This document shows, in pieces, positions 23,373 through 33,927 of a DNA stretch of 64,000 bases. The position numbers and the translations under genes are program-made. Positions within the stretch are counted from its first letter, which is position 1, and each line of letters begins with the position of its first letter. This DNA comes from Dactylis glomerata (lineage: Eukaryota; Streptophyta; Magnoliopsida; Poales; Poaceae): NCBI GenBank assembly GCA_007115705.1, contig QXEO01000549.1, positions 682,001 to 746,000 on the forward strand, written 5' to 3'. The notes under the pieces are model-generated. The model was not told where the DNA came from, made no database searches, and saw nothing but the letters and a program-made list of their open reading frames with translations.

Positions 23373-26300
23373 TTAGCGTTTCTTGCCCTTCTTGTTGGCG
23401 GTTGAATACTTTATGCCGGCCACCTTGAGATTTCTTCGTGTGAACGGACAACCTTTAGTAGGTAGGGAGGTCTTCCTTCTTACTTTACTAGTAGTAGGCA
23501 TGTCGAAGTGCTTGTCGAATTCCTCCTCGATCTTCGGGTCACCGTTCTTGTCCAAGTCTTCCTCGTTTGTGTCTCCTTCCATTCCTATGATGCTCCTCTT
23601 GCCCCTCCTCACGACAACACGGCTAGGCCTCGACGGGTCGGTGATGAAGAAGCATTGGTCAACTTGGCTACCGAGTACCCATGGCTCATTTTTCGCGGAT
23701 GCGTTCTTCGATTTGGCATCCGGTATAACCATGGTGGTGAAATATCGGCCTTCTTTTTCGACCTTCTTGGCCCATCTCACACGGAACATTGGCACCGTCT
23801 CTCCACAGTAATTGAGCTCCCATATCTCCTCGATCCTTCCGAAAAATCTTTCCTTGATGCTAGTCTCGTCATCGGCGTATGATAGCATAGTTACTCCTGA
23901 GTTTTGATTTTCACTATTTCTGTCCTTTTCCTCGGTGTAGAATCTGTAACCGTTGATGTCGTACCCCTGATAGGTCCTTACGTTATGCCCGGGGCCCTGT
24001 GATAAGGTGTATATGAGTTTTTCATCTTCGGTAGAAGGCCTTCTGCTCTGTGCTTGAAGTAGTTGACTTTGCTTAAACCAAAGCGTGAAGCTGGAGTTGT
24101 GCTCTTTGGTTACGTCTCCCATCTTCCTTGGCCGGCCCATATCGATGTAATTCTGATCGATTATGCTTTTGTGCTCTTGCACAAAAGGTTCGACCAATTT
24201 TAAGTGTTGTAGCGCGACCCGGTGAGCCCTTTCAAAGTCGTCGCGTCGATTGACAATGCCCACATGGACTGAGCGGTAGCCCTCGCGGTGACCGACTCCA
24301 GCGAGCCTGCCGAGGTGCGTCCTGGTGGGCAGACCAACATGATCCTGGTCGTCCTCGGTGCTTAGATAATTCTGGTAGAAGGAGATGCACTCGTAGGTTA
24401 GGAACCCCTTGGCCATGCTTGCGTCTGGACGGGCCCTGTTGCGAACGTATCCTTTCATGACACAGTTCTGCCTTTCGAAAGGCATCATGTTGTGGAGGAA
24501 CGTCGGGCCGAGCTGCCTGATGTCATCAACGACATGGAGAAGGAGATGGACGCATATATCACAGAATGCGGGCGGGAAGTAAATCTCGAGCTCACATAGT
24601 ATCACCACGATCTCATCCTGTAGCATCTTGAGCTGCCTCACGCCGATCGACTTCCTGGTGATAACGTCAAAGAAGTTGCAAAGGCCAAACAGCGTATCAC
24701 GGACGTGCTCGTCCATTATCCCTCGGATCGCAACGGGAAGTATCTGCGTCATGAGCACGTGACAATCGTGAGACTTCATCCCGGTGAACCTCTTCTTTGC
24801 TACGTCTAGATATCTGCTTATACTCCCCGAGTAACCGTGCGGAAGTTTCACTCGTAGGAGGCACCTAAAAAACTGCTCGAGCTCCTCCGGACTCATTGTG
24901 AAGCAGGCAGCGGGAAGCACCACCGCGTTCTTCTTAGCCCTTTTGCGGAGACGTTGAGTCCCTTCCGTCTGATCATCATCATCATCGTCGTCGTTGTCAT
25001 CAGTATCGGGGGCTTGAAGAGCTTTTCTGATGCCAAAATGTTTCAGATCGTATCTTGCTTTCGGCCCATCTTTGGACTTTTCCGAGTTGCAAAGAGTGCC
25101 AAGCAGACTCTCGGTAACGTTCTTCGTAATGTGCATGACATCGAGGCTGTGGGGCGTGCGGAGGACCTTCCAGTACTCCAAGTCGTGGAAAATAGACCTC
25201 GCTTTCCATACACCGAGCAGCGGCTCTGGCTTCGGTCGCTTCTTTCCCGGCGCTGGGCACTCCTTCCAATTTTTTAGAAGATTGTCGATTTCTGCACCGC
25301 TCCTCTGTCGCGGGGGTCCATCGAGCTCATCTTTACCATTGAACAGATCAGCGCGTTTTCTCCATGGGTGATCCAAGCGAAGCCACCTTCGAGCACCTAG
25401 GTACACGGTTTTCGAGGACCCGGGATCCCTTGGTAGCTGTAGATGCGGGGTCTCGTCCATGCACTTCACACAGCCGCAGAATCCGTGGCTGACCTGGGCA
25501 GATACGTATGCGCAACCAGGATAGTCCGTGACCGTCGTGATCAACGCGGCTCTCATATCGAAATAAGTTCTACTGTAGGCATCTCACGTACGGGGTGGCG
25601 TCTTCCACAACGTGTCTAACTCCTCTTTCAGCAACCCAAGATACAAATGCATGTCGACACCTGGTTGTTTCGGCCCCTGAATGAGAATACTCAGGTGTAT
25701 ATACCTTTGCTTGGTGCACAGCCACGGGGGTAGGTTGTAAGGCCATACAAACACAGGCCAGGTGCTATGCGTGCTACTCTGGTTGCCGAACGGATTGAGT
25801 CCATCGGTGCTCATACCCAGCCTGATGTTCCTTCCGTCGCCCCCGAACCTAGGGAAGGCGATGTCCAATGCTTCCCACTGGCCAGCGTCTGAATGGTGTG
25901 TCAGCATATAGCCCATCTCCGGATCTTCTTCGGGCTTCTCCCTTTCCACGTGCCATTGCATGAGCTTTGCTTCCTTAGGGTCCACGAAATACCGCTGCAG
26001 ATGGGGAGTGATAGGAAAGTACCATACCACTTTTCGAGGTACCTTCTTGTTCCCAACCTTGTACCGTCCGTGGCCGCACACAGGACATGTGGTCATGTCC
26101 TTGTACTCCCCCCGATAAATCACGCAATCATTGATGCAGGCGTGGTATCTTTCGTGCGGTAGGTCAAGAGGGCACACAACTTTCTTGGCCTCCTCGATAC
26201 TACTTGGCAATGTGTTCCCCTCTGGGAGACGATCGTGCCAGAATTTCATGTTCTTGCTGAAGCTGGAATCGGTCCATTTGTTCTGCGTCTTCATCTGCAG

Positions 26301-26846
26301 ACAATCAAGTGTTACATGCAAGCGCGTATCCTGCGGACGGCACCCAGGAAATATCGGAGTCATCCCGTCTTTCTCCATTTGCGCCAGCTTGGCTCTCTCT
26401 CTGGCTGCAGCTCTGTCGTTGCTCGTCTCATGGAGGAGCAGATCTTGAACATGAGAGTCCCGCAAGGCCGAAAATAGCAGAGTCGCGCCAGAATCTTCTT
26501 CTTCATCATGATCTTCTCCGCCGGTAACTTCTAATTCATGATGATATTCTCCGCCGACTTCTTCTTCATGATGATATTCTCCACCGACATGTGGTGCTTC
26601 GTCATCTCGCTCGCCACCATGGTCTTCATGCGCACCATTTGTTGGGGCCGGCCGCGCCTGGTTGTCCTGCATGAAACCGCGCCTCAGCAGGTGCTCCTCC
26701 AGTTGTCCGGAATCAGGGTTGATCCAGTGCTCGAGTTTGCATGATCGACACGGACATCTTATCTGGCGCCTATTGTTCCGAATCATGTCCTCCTTCGCGT
26801 CTTTCTTGTATCTACTAATTCGAGCGGAACTCATCGAGAGGACCAT
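23373..26846 (-). pseudogene. CACTA transposase (TNP2/TNPD-like), one premature stop
   Basis: The start MVLSMSSARISRYKKD at 26846 follows an acceptor tttgcag at 26859-26854; a 5' UTR intron reaching to about 27133 (gtgagt donor) is likely. Domain order, residues approximate: Transpos_assoc (10-70; RCPCRSCKLEHWI); an acidic linker; Transposase_21 catalytic core (185-600), with the LGMSTDGLNPFG block and DVMHITKNV blocks that supply acidic catalytic residues; DUF4218 (690-810; NFFDVITRKSIG); and DUF4216 near the C-terminus (about 980-1090; WELNYCGETVPMFRVRW). The end is a basic tail at 23373. The only break is an in-frame TGA at 25584-25586, at a position where relatives have Trp; nine codons later the frame goes on. 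About 1157 codons, normal for the family. The enzyme would cut and join the CACTA ends. Whether readthrough or a spliced form bypasses the stop cannot be seen. Confidence 0.9.
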
Positions 26847-26853
26847 GGTTGGT

Positions 26854-27390
26854 CTGCAAATGGTACACATAGAGCAGAAAATTAGAACCGCAACACATGC
26901 ACACACATGCATGGAACTCTCCTAAAGGTATACATAGAGCGGAAAAATTCGGCATGACCTCTCCTAAAGGTAGGACGTATGGGTAGTACAAAAATTTGCC
27001 GAAACGGAAATGAATCAACGTCTCGACAAACATCCATGCACCACACCGGCACACACACAAGCGCTTCACGTGCAACAATCATCCATACACAAGATCGACA
27101 TGCGCATGCATGTCCCCTCCAAATACTCACCTTGTAGATTCGATACCGAGATGAGACCGCGATCGATGAGTTGGAGAGGAGGAGAGAGTATGGAGAGGCT
27201 TCTCCTCACCGCCAATTATGTATCAACCAAAGTAAGTACAATAAGTACCAAAGAAAGTGAAAACTATGGCCAAAATGGGATGAGAGGGAAGGGAGCTAGA
27301 GCTAGATCTAGATGGAGGAGAGGAAGATGAATGGCTTGGGAGTGTGGGAGGTGTGGTAGGTTGGCACTTTAAAGGTGTGGGACGAGCTAA
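26854..27390 (-). promoter_or_regulatory. Transposase 5' UTR intron and promoter region
   Basis: Between the right subterminal array and the transposase start. On the minus strand a likely first exon ends ctacaag at about 27134 with donor gtgagtatt. The intron, rich in repeated gcatgc/acacac-like tracts, ends at the acceptor tgcag before 26853. The terminal arrays therefore overlap the transposase promoter, as in En/Spm. Confidence 0.5.
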
Positions 27391-27720
27391 TTCTGTGGCG
27401 CATCTGGTCAAGTGCTCCACAGAATTACACTAATTCTGTGGCGCAGTAGACCTGATGCGCCACAGAATATTCTAATTCTGTGGCGCACCAGACCAGATGC
27501 GCCACAGAATGTACTAATTCTGTGGCGCATTACGCCCGGTGCGCCACAGAATTAGTGGAACCAATGATTGGGGCTGGCAGGGAGTGGGCCCCACCAAAAT
27601 TCTGTGGCGCATGGCCTTCTGGTGCGCCACAGAAATGCTGTATTTTTGTGGCGCACCCTTCTAGGTGCGCCACAGAATTATTTTCTGTGGCGCACTGCTG
27701 GCTAGTGCGCCACAGAATTG
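27391..27720. repeat. CACTA right subterminal repeat array
   Basis: More than ten alternating copies of TTCTGTGGCGCA and its inverse in pairs, the densest array of the element. The motif is the same as at the left end and in the internal cluster at 23044-23128. Confidence 0.9.
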
Positions 27721-27734
27721 CATCCCACCTATAA

Positions 27735-27751
27735 GGGTTTTCCTACTAGTG
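27735..27751 (-). repeat. CACTA right terminal inverted repeat
   Basis: On the minus strand reads CACTAGTAGGAAAACCC, matching the left end except for one G. The base after it begins ttgttcgac, Gypsy gag sequence. Confidence 0.92.
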
Positions 27752-27759
27752 TTGTTCGA

Positions 27760-30044
27760 CTTTGGCACTAGCTGTATCATTGCTGTGATGTGCCCCTTAG
27801 ATGGAACACATCCTCCGTCATTGCCGTGTCCCTGGTTCGGCTGGTCTTGACCTTGAGGAACACCATTGTTTCCTTGTTGACTTGCAGGCGCGTTGTTTGT
27901 GTTCCCTTCGTATCCTTGCCTCTTTGCTTCATCTTGCTTATTCAATGCTGCCTCCTGGAGTTTCAAGAATGTCGTGCAATCTTTCATCGCATGTCTGGAT
28001 ACTCGTTTTCCATCAACGAATGCGGAGTGTATGTGGCATGGTCCATTTAGCATATCGTCTGGTGATGGGTTGTACTCTCTGGATTCTTTTGTCTAAATTT
28101 TTTTGCTGCTCCCATAGTCTTCTTTTCCGTAGCTATGGTATCCCAAGCTTCTACGGTCGTTCCCTTGGTAACTATTGTCTTTGTACCCTGCGGCTACTTG
28201 GCTGTGGGAGCCATAGTTATCGTAATTGCGGGATCTCCTCCTTTGGCCTCCATATCTGTTTCCTCTATCATCCTATGGTGATCGTGTCCGTTTGTTGTTG
28301 CACGCATCTTCTCCATCTGCAAACCTGTTTGCTATATCCATTAAATCTGATACTATTTTTGGCTTGATTCTGCCCATCTCTTCGACTAGGTCTCCTCGCC
28401 GCAACCCGAGTGTGAACGTATCTATTGCTCTTTCATCTGAGACTTCAACTACTGAATTTTTGATAATGCTCCACCTTTGGATATATGCCCTTAATGTCTC
28501 ATTGCGTTGCTGTACGCAGGCTTTGACTTCTTCTATCGACGCTGGCCGCTTATATGTCGACTTGAAGTTGCTCGTAAATTGCTTTGTGAGCTCCTCCCAG
28601 CTTCCAATTGTTTCTTTTTCTAATTTGCTCAACCATGACCTTGCTGCGCCGGTGAGGTGTAATTGCAAACTTTGCATTGATGTTTCCTTGGTTCCTCCCA
28701 ATATTTTTACTGCTTGTAGATAATCCGAGAGCCATGACTGTGGCTCCTGAGATCCATCATATTTTTGCCGATCATGGGGTAGTTTGAAACCCTTGGGTAC
28801 TGGCATGGTGCGAACCCTATGAGTAAAACATGATGCCCCATCTCCTTTTCATCGTCTTCGTAGTCATATGCTTTGTTGGGAGTCCTGGATCTTCAGGTTC
28901 CTCCATGCTTTGGACTTTTATGTCATCTTGGTGATGGTGTTCTAGATTGTCGACTACTGCTTCTGTGCCGAGGACTGTTGTGATGGTGTGTTGATCTTGG
29001 TTTATGGGTTCCTTTGTTGCGGTATGCGTCCTCCTCTTTTGCTGATAATTTGTTGCCTAGCATCTTCAATCCTTGTAGTGCTGCCCGGTGCATATGTTCC
29101 CTTGGGTCTCCTGGATTTGGTCATGTTGTGTGTAGGTATGCTTGAGCTGCCACCAGTGCTGCTTCAGGTGTCCTTGGTATAATGTTCCCTTGCTCATCGA
29201 CCGATAGGAAGGATGAGTCGAGGTTTTTGGAGAGGCTTTGCCTTTCTGAGTACTCGAGGTTTTTAAACCTTGATCCATGCCGACGATGCCTTCTGCTGTT
29301 CATGTATGGTGCATCATTACGTGCTTTGTGATAAGATTCACTTGCTGCAATGGCTGAGTCTCTTCTCTTCTGTATTTCAATCTTTTCTTTTGCTAGTTGC
29401 TTTGACTGCTGTCTTAAGGCGTAATGATACCCCAAGAGCATATTCTTGCTGGCGTTTGTTGGTATTGGCGTGCCGTGCTCCACGGCTGTTTTGATTATTC
29501 TCCACTCGTCGACTGATAGTCGAACTTTCTCCCTAGTTGTGAGGGAATCTGCAGTTTCCCCTTCTGCTAGGTAATTTGCCCCTCTGTTTACGTTTGCTGG
29601 GTTGAGCACTAGATTGTTGTTTTCGTCGAGCTCTTCTGAGTTATCTCCTATAATTGCGAGTACTTGGTACCGATTGTCGAGCTTACTGTTGAAGCTTGAG
29701 AAGATTGAACTGTCATCTTCATGAAGCTCTAATCCTGTCTTCCAGGTGTTTGTTGATTTGTCTGAAGTATCATCATGGCAGATCATGAGATCTTCAAGCT
29801 GCACTTCTAAGTCGAAATTCTCCATGGTTTTCTCGCCTTCTGCGATCTTTCCTTCTTTTGTTTCTGCGAAGCTGACCGGCGAGTTTACCTCAATGGAGGA
29901 GCCTTCTGATGATTCCGACAGTGCTACTGTTTTAGACTCGCTTGCCGACAGATCCGGTTTCGCCGGATCTGGAAGGCGAATCGAACCTAAAGATCCGACG
30001 CGAAAGTTTAGACTTCCGATCATCAGGTCCATATCTTGATCCAT
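27760..30044 (-). pseudogene. Gypsy gag polyprotein remnant
   Basis: Minus strand from an ATG at 30044: about 307 codons of acidic, Ser/Glu-rich N-terminal gag, then a TGA at 29121-29123 that interrupts otherwise continuous sequence. Further stops and a frameshift lie between 29120 and 28810. The Retrotrans_gag core runs 28806-28273, with WLSDYLQAVKILGG, LTGAARSWLSKLE and FTSNFKSTYKRP signatures of the capsid domain. The C-terminal part (28053-27760) has CHIHSAFVDGKR and MKDCTTFLKLQEA, typical of the gag-protease linker in grass Gypsy elements. It is continuous in frame with the protease piece at 16840 once the CACTA element is removed. It has several stops, so no functional Gag is expected. 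Confidence 0.8.
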
Positions 30045-30204
30045 GCTTTCGAATATAGGCGTGAAATTTGACTGGTGAGTTTGAAAATTGATAGTTCCGA
30101 AGGGTATCTAGATTTCGTCAACTTTCAGATTGCTGTTGGCTAAAGGCGAAAAAGCCGTCGAATTCATGATTCCAACGCCCAGAGTCCCCACGGTCGGTGC
30201 CAAT

Positions 30205-30538
30205 TGACGAGGGTTAACTCGAAAAATGTCCAATATGAAGGACTTAGGATCGGGGGAATAGGGCGTCAGATGAACCCGAAGGTGAAATCAGTTGAACAAG
30301 GTGTGTATCGAAAGTAAACATAGGTGTTAACTTGGCTTGCTTTCAATCTGTCCCTCACCGTCCTCTCCTGGCCCCTATATATAGGTGGCCAGGTCTCAAG
30401 GATCGGGAGGGGTCCGACACAGATTACAATATCGACATACGACATGAACTCATATCTCAACTAGTATTACACTTGGGCCTAGCTTAATGGGCCTCAGGGG
30501 TACTCAACTGATGGGCTCTATTATCTATACCCTTGTCA
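30205..30538 (-). repeat. Inner Gypsy 5' LTR (334 bp)
   Basis: Identical in length to 7751-8084 with about 11 substitutions. On the minus strand the internal side continues with a-TTGGCACCGACCGTGGGG, occupying the PBS position. Confidence 0.92.
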
Positions 30539-30547
30539 GCTTCAAAA

Positions 30548-30559
30548 TGGTATCAGAGC
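30548..30559 (+). other. Primer binding site of element A
   Basis: TGGTATCAGAGC, complementary to the 3' end of plant initiator tRNA-Met, three bases after the displaced last base of the left LTR (30544). This proves the plus orientation of element A and shows that 30539-30543 is the duplicated target of the inner Gypsy element. Confidence 0.9.
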
Positions 30560-30733
30560 ATAGTGTTGCCTGTAGGATCGAGACCCTAGGTTTGGAATAG
30601 ACTAGGAGGCCCTAGGAAATTTCTTCTTCTTTCATTTTTCGCTTTTCTAAATTTAACTGCTTTTAGTTTGAATTTTTCTTGTAAGACTTATCATATTCAT
30701 TTATTAACCTAATTCCATTCTTTTTTCTTTTAG

Positions 30734-31546
30734 ATGGACCAATTCACCAAGATGACGATACCCTTTGATGATGACACCGAGAGCTTTAGTGACCAGATTT
30801 CCCACCTCTCTCGAGCACTGAACTTGGCTCCACCCACTTTCCGAGGAAGAGTGATACCTTGTGAGATTCCGGAGATCAACCGTTGGGAGATCGAGACGAA
30901 GATCCAAGGACGTACCATCGAGCCACCCACGGAGACAGTGGTGTACTCAAGGATGTACCTTGGTTGGGATACTGTGATCATGATGGCCATGGAGGAAGCA
31001 CTAGCACGCAACCATGAAGGATGGGCATTGAGTACCCCAGGACACCGTGAAGGTTTACCATGGACCGAGATTCAGTTGGAAGATATGGAGACCTACGCCT
31101 TCAACATGGAAATCATGCTCCGCGATGAGATGGATGCCACAGATGATGCCAAGTACCAACTCCGGGAAAAGGATGAGAAGATCGACCAACTAGAGAACAC
31201 CATTCAGAAGCTGAAGGAGAAGAACGTGTCACTTGAGGCGATGAATGACAAGTTGGCATCCAAGACAGAAAATCTGATTGCACGGAACACGGGACTACAA
31301 GGACAGTGCACGTATCTCAACAAGTATCTGATGAAGTATGATCCATGGCCTTCCAAGAAGAAAGCATTACTAGCTGCAGAGGAGACAACCCCGAAGGCAC
31401 CCAAGGATGACCCCAAGGAACTAGTGGTGTTCGAGGCTAATGAAGAAGAGACTCCAGTGGAGAAGGACAGTGATGAGCCCATAGGCACCAGGGTGAAACG
31501 CCGCCGGACTGGAAGCACCAAGGCATACCTGGCGCAGTTCAAGTAG
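30734..31546 (+). CDS. Element A gene 1: coiled-coil protein of unknown family
   Basis: 270 codons, ATG at 30734 (MDQFTKMTIPFDDDTESF), stop at 31544-31546, uninterrupted. The N-terminal half (about 1-120) has no motif that I recognise; it contains RWEIETKIQGR and MMAMEEALARNHEGWALSTP. The centre (about 130-205) is a strong heptad coiled coil (YQLREKDEKIDQLENTIQKL). The C-terminus is Lys/Glu-rich, then basic (TRVKRRRTGS). It occupies the place of gag after the PBS, so a structural role is a fair inference, but the usual Retrotrans_gag signature is absent. Intactness in a copy of this age suggests either recent insertion or selection on the family. Confidence 0.6.
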   Translation: MDQFTKMTIPFDDDTESFSDQISHLSRALNLAPPTFRGRVIPCEIPEINRWEIETKIQGRTIEPPTETVVYSRMYLGWDTVIMMAMEEALARNHEGWALSTPGHREGLPWTEIQLEDMETYAFNMEIMLRDEMDATDDAKYQLREKDEKIDQLENTIQKLKEKNVSLEAMNDKLASKTENLIARNTGLQGQCTYLNKYLMKYDPWPSKKKALLAAEETTPKAPKDDPKELVVFEANEEETPVEKDSDEPIGTRVKRRRTGSTKAYLAQFK

Positions 31547-31797
31547 AATAGACCACCAATGCTATTAGTCATAGAATTGCACGAACTTTACGTTACATAT
31601 TTTGATCATACCAAGTTGTGGTATGACCATACTTTTGTTAGAAGTTGTTCTTTTGGGTTTTATGTAATAGATGCTAGATGAGTGATTTTATAAGATGAAT
31701 TGTCTTGATCTGCTGTTTGGGTAGGAATCTTCTTTAGATTCTCTCTATCTATACCTCATCTATGCTAAGTACTAAACTTGTCCCAAAACCCTAACAG
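31547..31797 (+). other. Spacer between element A genes
   Basis: AT-rich, stops in all plus frames, no motif seen. It could contain an intron: the second frame begins right after an ag at 31796. Confidence 0.3.
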
Positions 31798-32805
31798 ATG
31801 TACCCTCAACACCGGAATGGCCTTAACAAACCTCAGATGGTTTCAGCAATACAATGGATGGTAGAAGTACATGCTGAATTAATGCAAGTTTTGTCTCAGA
31901 ATTTGATTAGCTCAGATAGCAAAGAGTTACCTCCAGGAATGCAGCAAGTTCTGGACGATCATTCTCGAATGGTGCAAATGATGCCCCAGATCCTACCTAG
32001 TACCAACTTTCCCCAAAACAATCAAGGTAACAAGGAGCCAGGAGGTGAAACCAAAACAACCATGCTAGCTTGTAAGGTTTGCGGAGAAATTGGACACCCT
32101 TCTAAAGAGTGTCAAAAGCAATGCCATTGTTGCAATACTAGTCACTCTACTAGAGAATGCCCCACGACTACGATCACTTATTTTCTATGCAATGGAACCA
32201 ATCATGTACCCAAGGAATGTAAGTTCAATTTCATGGTGCAACAAATGAATCAACAAGATAAGGATAAACTTAGCCATTTGCTAGAAAGGGCCCCTGAAGA
32301 CCGAAGACCTAAAGCAAAGATGGAAGCAAAAGACAAAGAAGAGGTCCCTGACACCATCACCAAGAGTTGCTTAACCAATAGAAAACAAGAGCATCTACCT
32401 GGGAAATGCACAAAGAAACGAGAAACATTTCCTACTGCCATAGTGAAATGTCAAGAAAATGAAATTAGAGATCTTCTAGCCTTGAAATTACCCACAAAGA
32501 AGAAGAAGAAGAAGAAGAAGTAGGATCATAGCAAGATTTTATGTTTCCATTGCCGGGAACAAGGACATTTTGCAGACCAGTGTCGAGAAAAGGATCACAA
32601 AACCAAGACACGAGGTAGCATAAAGAAGGACCTCGGCATGATCACTTGTTTCAAGTGCAAGCAAAAGGGACACTATTCGAACACATGCCCAGAGAAAAGC
32701 ACATCCACGACCGTCGTTGACGTAGAAGGCCAAGGAGACTTGAGAACTAACCAGAAGACACAACCAGGAACGGCCAACAGGAAACGCATGTTTATCAGTT
32801 ACTAG
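31798..32805 (+). CDS. Element A gene 2: zinc-knuckle (CCHC) protein, internal TAG
   Basis: Starts MYPQHRNGLNKPQMVSAIQW. The first 242 codons end at a TAG at 32521-32523, right after a run of eight AAG codons; the same frame continues 93 codons to a TAG at 32803-32805. It contains a series of CCHC knuckles. CKVCGEIGHPSKEC is canonical (C-x2-C-x4-H-x4-C). CHCCNTSHSTREC has a short loop, FLCNGTNHVPKEC lacks the first Cys, and CLTNRKQEHLPGKC lacks the second. After the TAG come two canonical ones (CFHCREQGHFADQC and CFKCKQKGHYSNTC). Zinc knuckles normally bind the genomic RNA in the nucleocapsid part of Gag. There is no protease or pol downstream. The internal TAG may be a mutation next to the unstable AAG run or a readthrough site. 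Confidence 0.65.
32497..32520 (+). repeat. (AAG)8 microsatellite
   Basis: Eight AAG repeats encoding a Lys run directly before the TAG in gene 2 of element A. Slippage here keeps the frame. Confidence 0.85.
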
Positions 32806-33456
32806 CTGTAGTAGAAGTTGAAAGGTTATGTAAGAGCAAGGCTCAACTTAGTGGGATGGATTAAAAGTCCCCTTATATAATGCAAACCAAAGTATATACA
32901 ATTCAATAATTGGACCCTAAGTTTGGTCGCAAAACCCTGGTTAAGGAACGATATATTTTGTTCTCAAAATCCAAAAAAAAAAACAAAAAATGAGGTTTGG
33001 AATTTGGATCCTTACCCAAGAAAATTTTGTCAAAATAGTAAGGATGACCAAGAGTTAGAATACGAGGTGCACCAAACCAAATACAAGAAATGATTGGGTG
33101 TGTCATGGATTAGTGCCCCATGATAGCAACTCATATCATTCGCTCTTGTTATGCAGAATGGTTGATCTAGAGAGACGTACCTATGAGAGACGATGTTGCG
33201 AAGCCTAAACCTTAGGAAGATAGAATATTACACCCTTATAGTAGGCAAGTGCTGCCAACACGTAGGATTACAGTGAGGATGAACTCCAAGCTTTCTGTTG
33301 AAGAAGACTTGCAAGGGAAGGAATTTACCAACATGGATAGCACCACTAGAATAGAATGGTATCACCAAAGAAGGAACCATAAGATGAAAAACCTCCAAGG
33401 ATGATACTAAGAGGATGAGATGAAGACAGGAGACCTCTTAGCTTGGTCCTCTGATT
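32806..33456 (+). other. Element A 3' internal non-coding stretch
   Basis: No gene recognised; stops in all frames and only short open frames. Confidence 0.4.
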
Positions 33457-33624
33457 GACCCAAAGAGTGACTCTTTAGTGTCCAAAGTAGTTCAACAAGA
33501 CCCAAAGAGTGACTCTTCAGTGTCCAAAGTAGTTCAACAAGACCCAAAGAGTGACTCTTCAGTGTCCAAAGTAGTTCAACAAGACCCAAAGAGTGACTCT
33601 TCAGTGTCCAAAGTAGTGCAACAA
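33457..33624 (+). repeat. 42 bp minisatellite, four copies
   Basis: Four head-to-tail copies at 33457, 33499, 33541 and 33583, nearly identical. The period is a multiple of three and one frame translates as VSKVVQQDPKSDSS repeats (open from 33478 to 33681). No start context or known family; it may be decayed gag-like coding sequence or neutral repeat. Confidence 0.9.
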
Positions 33625-33889
33625 CTACCCTATTGGATAGAAGCTTCACAAGGGAGCAAGGTTATCACCAAGCAACCTTGAAGAAGGTTGATGCCCAGGT
33701 TGGTGAATAGACACCCACCTATTGGAAATGAAGATGAAGACTAACTATGGAGTCAAAAGATGACCCAGTGCCAAGCCCAGGCCAAGGTGTTTCGGATTGA
33801 ACCCAAGGACCTAGACTACCCACAAAAGTTTCTTTTACGGGTGGTAGCCATCTAGGTAATCCAAACCCTTCTTTCTTTCTAAGCCTTTC

Positions 33890-33927
33890 CAATCTCGGGG
33901 ACGAGATTTCTTTTAAGGGTGGTAGTC
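33890..33927 (+). other. PPT region of element A
   Basis: The sequence ggggacgagatttcttttaa followed by gggtggtagtc abuts the 3' LTR at 33928. Grass Gypsy elements have a similar block, usually with an uninterrupted G run; here the purine tract is broken by t. Confidence 0.65.

Larger units (their letters stand above)
16848..27751 (-). mobile_element. CACTA (En/Spm-like) transposon, 10.9 kb
   Basis: Ends are CACTAGTAGGGAAAACC at 16848 and its inverted counterpart ending at 27751 (GGTTTTCCTACTAGTG). Subterminal arrays of a short motif (TTCTGTGGCGCA and its inverse) lie inside both ends. Genes read leftward: transposase (26846-23373), a second gene with Ulp1-like C-terminus (21880-17844) and a small viroplasmin-domain gene (17609-17373). 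It sits between the gag and protease parts of the inner Gypsy element, whose frame resumes on both sides. The expected 3 bp TSD is not perfect: flanks read cct and ttg. The flanks together would restore a continuous Gypsy frame within a base or two. Confidence 0.93.
7751..30538 (-). mobile_element. Non-autonomous Gypsy-type retrotransposon (minus strand)
   Basis: Two 334 bp LTRs (7751-8084 and 30205-30538) begin TGACGAGGG and end CCCTTGTCA on the plus strand. TSD copies are gctac (7746-7750) and gcttc (30539-30543), one substitution apart. On the minus strand the order is LTR, PBS-like TTGGCACCGACCG just inside 30204, gag remnants (30044-27760), protease remnant (16840-16096), then a long gene in the opposite direction (9419-15778), a PPT-like GGGGGCTAC and LTR. 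There is no reverse transcriptase, RNase H or integrase. The overall plan resembles Tat-lineage Gypsy elements, which carry an extra antisense reading frame near the 3' LTR. Two younger insertions (solo LTR 11851-15433 and CACTA 16848-27751) account for over half of its length. Confidence 0.88.
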
